DNA of 64,000 nt from Kitagawia praeruptora. Its lineage: Eukaryota > Streptophyta > Magnoliopsida > Apiales > Apiaceae. The DNA lies in contig CM075344.1 in assembly GCA_037693485.1 (NCBI GenBank), forward strand, positions 43,093,501-43,157,500, given 5' to 3'. Made by a program: the position numbers and the translations under genes. The notes beneath the pieces were generated by a model that was not told the origin of the DNA, ran no database searches, and saw nothing but the letters and a program-made list of their open reading frames with translations. Positions 57,944-64,000 of this stretch are shown here, in pieces (the first letter of the stretch is position 1; the number at the start of each line of letters is the position of its first letter).

Positions 57944-60316
57944 TTAATCTGCACTTCGATCAGTCTCCCAAGACGGTTGAGGAACTGGTGTTGGCCACAG
58001 TGGCAGCACATAAGGAAACATCTCAAACTTGTAAAGGGAATAATTTAGGTGGCTTTCACAATCCACTACTTCCACCACCCTTGTTGAGACGTTGCAGCAA
58101 TATAATCGACGTCTCTGATCCAGAAACAATACATCAGAATCAAATGGGTGGAAACCCAATGGCCGAGTTACAAATGCCGTATCTGGATCCCAGCTATCAT
58201 CACAAGACCCAAATTCATTTAGCTGAATCCTGTACTCTAGAAACCATTCTCCAGCATCGTAGTCTATAAGAGTCCATACACCGATGCTTTGTTCTCTAAA
58301 CTCCTCAAAATCATTATCAGACACTTCCATGTAACGAAGCATTCCACAAGAAACACCGAGAACCCCCACATGTGTACTCTCTCTATCACGAGGCAGATCT
58401 ATGAAGCGGCAGTCATTAGTATTGCTTTTAGGATCAAATGCCAAAATAGTGTAGTAATCTACGAGCCAGTGAATTATCCCTCTGTAACAAACTGTGTGTC
58501 GTGATTTCACAAAATGCTTGATCCTGCGGGGACAATTCATCTTCAAGTACTTCCATTCACCCAACTTTGAGGAGAATATTTCAAAATTAAAAACCTTTGA
58601 ACGCCATAATAACTCTGCAACTCTCACCACTAAATAGTGGCCAGAATCTTTTTCAACAAGAAATGCAGCTTTTACCCATTTGGGTTGACTCAGAGTTTGA
58701 GGGAGACAGACCCATTTCAGAGTTAATGGATTACAGACGTAATAGTCAAGAATTTGAGAGTCGTCGCTGAGAGAACACAGAAGCAATAAACCGTTGCTTG
58801 AATCTAAGAGCTTTGTTGAAACTTCTGGTCGTTGGGCAATAGCGGGGCCAAGAAACTGTAGGGAAAAGTTTGTAGATGCCAGCTGCGGGTCGCGCATATA
58901 TACTCTTTCCTGAAGACCCATTTGATCCAAGCTAGAGAATATAGCCCAGGGTGGTGAATTCCTATTTTCTGTGTTGATTCGGCAAGTGTATGAATGAGCA
59001 AACAACGGGTCAGAGATTAAAGAAAACCAGTGTTTGGAGACTGCCTTGAAGCGGAAAATTGTTTTAAGTGGCAACTTTAGCAGGATCTGTGTCAGCATAG
59101 GATCAGGAATTTCAACCAAAAGAGGAACCATAGACTTATCCACTCGAATTCTTCTAGAAACTGGAGTTGGCCATGGTGGAAGTACAAAGGGAAACACCTC
59201 AAAGTTATAAAATGAATCTCTTATTTCGTTGCTTGCACATTCGACAAGTTCCACCATCTTGGTTGAAAGCTGGCAACAAATTAAGTGACACGAACAACTC
59301 AGATAAACTATATCATAAGTGAATGGATGAAAAGCTACACCCCTTCTAGTAGCTCCCATACCTGAAAACATTAGATCTATGCGAGGATCGCTGGAACAAA
59401 ATTCAGTCAACTCAATCCTGTGCTCCAAAATCCATTCTCCAGCATCATAGTCTTTAAGAAGCCACACACCCAAACTGCGTGCTTGAGTTGGCTCAAGATA
59501 GGCATCAGCCACCTCAACATACCGCATAAAACCACAAGAAACCCCAATGACTCCAACAAATCTGCTCACCCTGTCGCTAGGCAAATTAATCAAGCGGCAC
59601 TTACTGGCATCACTTCTAGGATCAAACGCTAAAATAGTATAATTATCAACTAACAAATGAATCATCCCATTATAACAAACAGTGTGTCTTTTCATTACAA
59701 AGAATCGAATACTCCGATAGCAACACACCTTCACATACTTCCATTGACCCGACTCAGAAGAAAACACCTCAAAATTAAAAACCTTCGAACGACCAGTCAA
59801 TTGTACAACTCTAACCACAAAATAATTGCCAGAATCACCATCTACCATGATTACAGCTTTGACCCATTTGGGTTGACTCAAGACTTTTGGTAAACCAACC
59901 CATTTCTTAGTTAGAGGATTACAAACAAAATAATCAAGAACTTGAGAATTACTCTCATCAACAGAACACATAAGTAACAACCCATTACTTGAATCTAATA
60001 GTTTAAGTGAAACCTCTACCTGTCTGACAGAATTTATAACTGGGATCATAAACTGTAAGGAAAAGTTGACATTTTCCAAGTCAGGGTTGGGAATAATGGC
60101 ACGTTCTTTGAGACTTACCTGGTGGAAGGTGGAGAAGAGTGTCCATGGAGGTGTATAATTTTTTGTGGTGGTGATTTTGTGAGTGTATGAGTGGGAGAAA
60201 AAAGGGTCTGATAATAAAGATAGCCAATGTTTTGAGACTGATTCTGAAATGAAGATTGAATTGAGTGGGAGTTTTTGGAAAATTTCGAGCAGAAGAGAAT
60301 CCGGAAGTTCATCCAT
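57944..60316 (-). CDS. Double F-box protein (two tandem 395-residue units in one ORF)
   Basis: A single uninterrupted ORF of 790 residues starts at ATG 60316 (MDELPDSLLLEIFQKLP). Residues 1-45 and ~401-445 (LLVEIPDPMLTQILLKLPLK) are F-box motifs, which bind SKP1 in SCF ubiquitin ligases. Each is followed by an F-box-associated beta-propeller-like region with parallel blocks: PPWTLFSTFHQ / PPWAIFSSLDQ, LDSSNGLLLMCS / LDSSNGLLLLCS, CNPLTKKWVGLP / CNPLTLKWVCLP, RHTVCYNGMIH / RHTVCYRGIIH, YDAGEWILEHRIEL / YDAGEWFLEYRIQL and VLPPWPTPV / VLPLWPTPV. The second unit starts at Met396, so both units are 395 residues. Typical family members are ~350-450 residues with one F-box. The product would recruit substrates for ubiquitination; the targets are unknown. 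No intron is seen. Confidence 0.85.
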   Translation of the reverse strand: MDELPDSLLLEIFQKLPLNSIFISESVSKHWLSLLSDPFFSHSYTHKITTTKNYTPPWTLFSTFHQVSLKERAIIPNPDLENVNFSLQFMIPVINSVRQVEVSLKLLDSSNGLLLMCSVDESNSQVLDYFVCNPLTKKWVGLPKVLSQPKWVKAVIMVDGDSGNYFVVRVVQLTGRSKVFNFEVFSSESGQWKYVKVCCYRSIRFFVMKRHTVCYNGMIHLLVDNYTILAFDPRSDASKCRLINLPSDRVSRFVGVIGVSCGFMRYVEVADAYLEPTQARSLGVWLLKDYDAGEWILEHRIELTEFCSSDPRIDLMFSGMGATRRGVAFHPFTYDIVYLSCSCHLICCQLSTKMVELVECASNEIRDSFYNFEVFPFVLPPWPTPVSRRIRVDKSMVPLLVEIPDPMLTQILLKLPLKTIFRFKAVSKHWFSLISDPLFAHSYTCRINTENRNSPPWAIFSSLDQMGLQERVYMRDPQLASTNFSLQFLGPAIAQRPEVSTKLLDSSNGLLLLCSLSDDSQILDYYVCNPLTLKWVCLPQTLSQPKWVKAAFLVEKDSGHYLVVRVAELLWRSKVFNFEIFSSKLGEWKYLKMNCPRRIKHFVKSRHTVCYRGIIHWLVDYYTILAFDPKSNTNDCRFIDLPRDRESTHVGVLGVSCGMLRYMEVSDNDFEEFREQSIGVWTLIDYDAGEWFLEYRIQLNEFGSCDDSWDPDTAFVTRPLGFHPFDSDVLFLDQRRRLYCCNVSTRVVEVVDCESHLNYSLYKFEMFPYVLPLWPTPVPQPSWETDRSAD

Positions 60317-60323
60317 TAAAAGT

Positions 60324-60465
60324 CTACTGTCTCAGATGAAAGCTAGACTTCTCAGTGAGCAAAGCATAAATCTATAATAGCAAACAGTGATACTCTACTG
60401 TCTCAGATGAAAGCTAGACTTCTCAGTGAGCAAAGCATAAATCTATAACAGCAAACAGTGATACT
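60324..60465. repeat. 71-bp tandem duplication just upstream of the F-box gene
   Basis: 60324-60394 and 60395-60465 both start CTACTGTCTCAGATGAAAGC and differ at about two positions. The duplication lies 8 bp upstream of the ATG, so it is in the leader or promoter. Confidence 0.85.
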
Positions 60466-60783
60466 TCAGAGTTAAGTAACGTAAAGTATCAATCTTTGGC
60501 AAAAAAGAAAATTTAAGGTATCATCCTTGTGGGCCATAGGCGCACTTGGTGAGAAAAGCCCATTACAGATCCAATTAAAAACTCTATATATATCCTTGTA
60601 ATATCTATTTACAAAGGATCGGCTCTTGAAATATATTACTTTAACAATGGTGCTATAAGGAGTTTTTACCCCTCCTAAAAAAAAATCAAAAACAAACACC
60701 AACACCAAAATCAAATCATTGCACTAACAGATCGAGCTATAATACTTCACAATCGACCTCAGTTCTTCGTTTAAACATGAGGA
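60466..60783. other. Probable F-box promoter region and flank of a gypsy element
   Basis: On the minus strand a TATA-like GATATATATAGAG lies at about 60583-60595, ~270 bp upstream of the F-box ATG. No coding sequence is present. Confidence 0.4.
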
Positions 60784-62045
60784 ATGGCTGATGAAGCTCA
60801 AGGAACAAATACGAAATCAGTTCCAAATACTTAGAACATAGAGAGTGTTAAACGAGCTGCCAAATCTAAGGTTTTAATTGCTCCTCAGACATTGTTTTCT
60901 TCACCTTCCAGGCCTAGCTTGTCAGATCCGTTAAACGGATCTCGCCAATCGATAAAAGACTCTAGACAATTGGTTCTTACGCCACAAGGGAAGCATGTAT
61001 TAACAAGTGATGCTCGCTTACACCTGATAAAGCTCAAACGGCAAAAAGAAAAGCAAATCGAAGCAACGAGTAATGTTGTCATAGACAATGAACTTCGCCG
61101 ATTAGACTTGGAGAGAGAACTATTGGTTGAGAAAGTTAAACAGAATAAGGAGATAATTAGGCTGTAGAAAGAGCTCCAAGAGGTGTCTGAGCTCCAAGAG
61201 GTGTCTGAGAATCATGAGTCCTCATGGAGGACATCTATGGGAAGTAAATACTCTAAAACATAAATGTCTTCTGATTCATTTTCATCGAGAAAATGCAAAA
61301 ATAGAAGCGAAGAACATGAATGCTCTGAGAACGATGACGAAGATAGCAAGAAAAAAGGATCAAACAAGACTATCTTACCAGCGAAGGAGCTAAAGAAGTT
61401 CAAGGAGTTTATCAGGACACACTCGGGGGAGGTCGAGGTCTCCTCAGAGAGTCCACTAATACAGAGCATCGAAAGTGCTAAGATAAACATGTATCTCAAG
61501 GTACCGCCTATAGACCAGTTCGATGGCTCCAAAGATCCCTATGACTTCGTTCACCTCTTTGAGGGAAGAATGTCTTTCTTTGGACACTCCGAAGTGGCAA
61601 AGTGCCAGTTTTTCCGACGTGTTTAAAGGGCACATCCCTCATGTGGTTCAATAACTTACCGGCAAGGTCTATCAGGTCATGGACCAGCTTGAAAGAAAAG
61701 TTTAGGTCAAGATTTTCTACTAACAAAAAAAGAAAGAAGTTGATGGCTTCACTTGTGAATATTCGCCAAAGATCAACTGAAAATCTTCGGGAATATTTAA
61801 ATTGTTTTAGAGCAGAAATGATCCAAATCCCAGATTTTGTGGAAAATTTGGCTATGGCGTATTTGGCGGCAGGAATTGACAGGTCGAGGCACAACGCAGT
61901 ACTCGAGGAGTATTTTGAAAAAGAACCTCAATCACTACAAGCAGCTATAGATCTATTTGAGCATAGATTAACTCTCCAAGAAGCTGTTGGAAGTATACAA
62001 TCCTCTAGATCTCCAAGAGCAAGGATGAATAGGCTACTGGAATAA
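60784..62045 (+). pseudogene. gag: Ty3/gypsy gag, decayed
   Basis: The frame starts at ATG 60784 (MADEAQGTN). It carries in-frame stops at 60832-60834, 61165-61167 and 61261-61263 and a frameshift near 61610. A basic helical stretch is followed by KVPPIDQFDGSKDPYDFVHL and, after the shift, GTSLMWFNNLPARSIRSWTS, LKEKFRSRF and LREYLNCFRAEMIQI. This is the Retrotrans_gag capsid domain of Ty3/gypsy elements. It ends at 62045 without a zinc knuckle, protease or polymerase in the next 1.9 kb. It may be part of a non-autonomous gypsy derivative. Confidence 0.8.
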
Positions 62046-62769
62046 ACCTCTCAATGGGATATCGTCGAGGTGATTGAGGATCCCGAGGTGTGTGAAGAAC
62101 ACAAGAAAGATCGTTAGTTCAACTAAAGAATGAAGATGGGACCTCATATACATCAAACAGGTCATCCGCATCACAGGTATCCCCATCCATCTCAAGAAAT
62201 TCTACATATGAAAGTCTCCAGTTTGCATCGCCTGTCTCTTTAAGTTATTTAAGTTAAGGTACGAAGTAAATCTCTAAGCTTTTGTGTAATCAAGTTGCTT
62301 TCATGATTCGTTCCGCATGTGAATGAGTTGTGTTTAAAGTCGACATTTGTTTTAAGTTTATTATGAATGAAGGTTCAAGTTGAAGTCAAAATCTTAAACT
62401 TTCGTATTTCGTTCACAATGTGTTATGTTACATTTTACTTATCAAAAATTGATATCCATATTTTAAACTTCTAGCGTACAAAATGCGCACATAGCCCCCT
62501 TCTATGACCTACAAGGTCATCTAATTAAAGTCGTTTATTTAATAAAAGTTTGAGAAAAGCAAAATTCATCTCCAAAGTGACTCGGTCGATCTCCAAACGA
62601 AACTCTAAAGTAATCTCAACAGAGATCTCCATACATGATTGGAAAAATATATACAAGCAGCACCTATGTTGCAATTCGCCAAGATACAAAGAAAAGGTAA
62701 AAAGAGCTCAAACACTTCGCCAAATCGCCAAGAAGAAAGATAAAAATAGCGTTAAAAGGTAAAGGTGAA
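62046..62769 (+). other. Non-coding interior of the gypsy-like element
   Basis: No domain was recognised. A purine-rich sequence with recurring CATCTCC and CGCCAAG words leads into the tandem repeats. Confidence 0.5.
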
Positions 62770-63240
62770 AAGGTAAAGTTTACGCCAAAAAATACACAAG
62801 GTAGCGCCAAATAACTCCATGAAGCTCAAGAGCTTCTTCGACAACCTCAACTACAAAACGGTGAAAATGTAAAGTTTATGTCAAAATACAAATAAACTAC
62901 CGCCTAACAACGCCATGAAGCTCAAGAGCTTCGTCGACATCTCCAACTTCAAAATGGTGAAGAGGTAAAGTTTACTCCAAAATACAAACAAAGTAACGCC
63001 AAACAACTCCATGAAGCTCAAGAGCTTCGTCGACATCTCCAACTTCAAAATGATGAAAAGGTAAAGTTTACGCCAAAATACAAACAAAGTAATGCCAAAA
63101 GACTCCATGAAGCTCAAGAGCTTCGTCGACATCTCCAACTTCAAAATGATGAAAAGGTAAAGTTTACGCCAAAATACAAACAAAGTAATGCCAAAAGACT
63201 CCATGAAGCTCAAAGGCTTCATAGACATCTCCAACTAAAT
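62770..63240 (+). repeat. 96-bp tandem repeat array (about five units)
   Basis: CTCCATGAAGCTCAAGAGCT recurs at 62815, 62911, 63007, 63103 and 63199, exactly 96 bp apart. The unit contains the palindrome GAAGCTCAAGAGCTTC and the words TACGCCAAAATACAAACAAA. The period is a multiple of three, which produces a repetitive minus-strand open frame with no protein family features. Confidence 0.85.
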
Positions 63241-64000
63241 AATTCAGGATCCTTTTGGACATCTCCAAATTTGCCAATCTAAAAGGAAAAAATAAAGTAC
63301 GCCAAACATATGTTCTATTCACGCCAAGGAAAAGGTAGATTTACACCAAAAAATAAACAAGATAGCGCCAAACAACTCCATGAAGCTCAAAAGCTTCATC
63401 GACATCTCCAATTTCAAAAACTGTGCAAGTTTACGCCAAGTCGCAGGATAAACCGTGCCAAGAGAATACTCGAAGCTCGTAAATTCTCCGATTAAACAGA
63501 AAAGATAAAGTACGCCCAAACCAGGATTTGGTTACGCCATGAGATAGTAAGTAAAAGAAGGGGTAAGAAAAACCATGCCAAAGGATAATACTTCGATCGC
63601 CTCAAATAGCTCAAGAAGCTTAGAGTCCTCTAGGACATCTCCAAGGTAAAGTGCGCCAAGCCCACATTATAATCGCCAACTACAAAAGACGAGATAAAAA
63701 TTCGCCAAGTACAAAATGAAATCACTCCAAAGGACAAAGCAGCGATCATCTCAAACACCCCAAGAGGCTCATGATCCTCTTAGACATCTCCAAATTCGCC
63801 AAATTCAAAGGAAAAGGATAAAGTATGCCAAGCCTACATTCTAATCATATCAAGGAAGCCTTTGCCAAGGGAAAAGAGCTCCAAAGAAAGAAAAAAGGGG
63901 AGTCACAATAGCCCAAGACATGCGAAAGCACGTCAAATCGCCAAATTTAACTACGCCACAAAGTTCGTGAACATCAGGGGCCACACAGACATCTCAAAAA
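63241..64000 (+). repeat. Degenerate continuation of the CGCCAAG/CATCTCC repeats
   Basis: Units with CGCCAA, GAAGCTCAAAAGCTTCATCG (63383) and GACATCTCCAA recur with irregular spacing to the window edge. No coding sequence was recognised. Confidence 0.6.

Noticed and set aside
62770..63240. CRISPR-like regular repeats
   Set aside because: The units are contiguous 96-bp tandem repeats without unique spacers, in a plant genome.
62881..63519. Minus-strand open frame with 32-residue hydrophobic repeats
   Set aside because: It is created by the 96-bp tandem repeat, whose period is divisible by three; the gag lies on the opposite strand.

Overview
This is a plant nuclear window, almost certainly from a eudicot and plausibly an asterid, although the species cannot be resolved from sequence alone. 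It is AT-rich and has no bacterial-type gene organisation. It is built mostly from nested transposable elements. The only large host gene that reads intact is an F-box gene near the right end (57944-60316, minus). All boundaries below were read by eye from terminal motifs, target-site duplications (TSDs) and internal homology between copies in the window.

Left half (1-42.4 kb): a stack of insertions. The oldest layer is a Helitron-like element, Helitron 1. Its 3' part lies at 38913-40039, a middle piece lies at 22596-22712, and its 5' part is beyond the left edge. Copia element B (5149-22595, plus) inserted into it. B has two LTRs, gag, pol and a downstream additional ORF (aORF). A second copia family, A, inserted into B's 5' LTR; this copy, A1, occupies 1-5148 and shows only the end of its aORF and its 3' LTR. 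A non-autonomous CACTA transposon (13866-20271, TSD TAT) inserted into B's aORF. It carries captured host sequence: a complete two-exon gene for a small secreted Cys-rich peptide, an HMGB-like exon and an RRP6-like exon. A 5'-truncated L1-type LINE (22713-22882 plus 36386-38912) also lies in Helitron 1. It is split by a complete second copy of A (A2, 22883-36380, minus, TSD ATATC).

A2 is structurally unusual. Its integrase and most of its reverse transcriptase are replaced by a 1.24-kb segment of an A-family aORF in the opposite orientation. Families A and B both carry a long aORF downstream of pol, and the two aORFs are recognisably related. This layout resembles Sireviruses (Ty1/copia), but neither aORF shows envelope features.

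Middle (40-57.5 kb): non-autonomous DNA elements with readable ends. They are Helitrons (40492-42371, 50717-53868, 54259-54966), a Tourist-like MITE with a nested hAT MITE (42536-43606), an Emigrant-like MITE (44020-44191), another hAT MITE (45818-46721), a Mutator-like element with long TIRs (47391-48321) and two Mutator-like MITEs with 9-bp TSDs (56743-56976, 57060-57438). Between them lie a broken 5' fragment of a poly(A)-polymerase-like gene (48488-48879, minus) and a LINE zinc-binding remnant.

Right end (57.9-64 kb): the F-box gene encodes 790 residues as two 395-residue F-box units fused in one frame. Beyond it is a decayed Ty3/gypsy gag (60784-62045), followed by a 96-bp tandem repeat array and related degenerate sequence to the window edge.

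Overall, gag, pol and aORF would together make retrotransposon particles and replication enzymes, but every copy here carries stops or frameshifts. The F-box gene and the CACTA-borne small peptide gene are the plausible functional protein genes.
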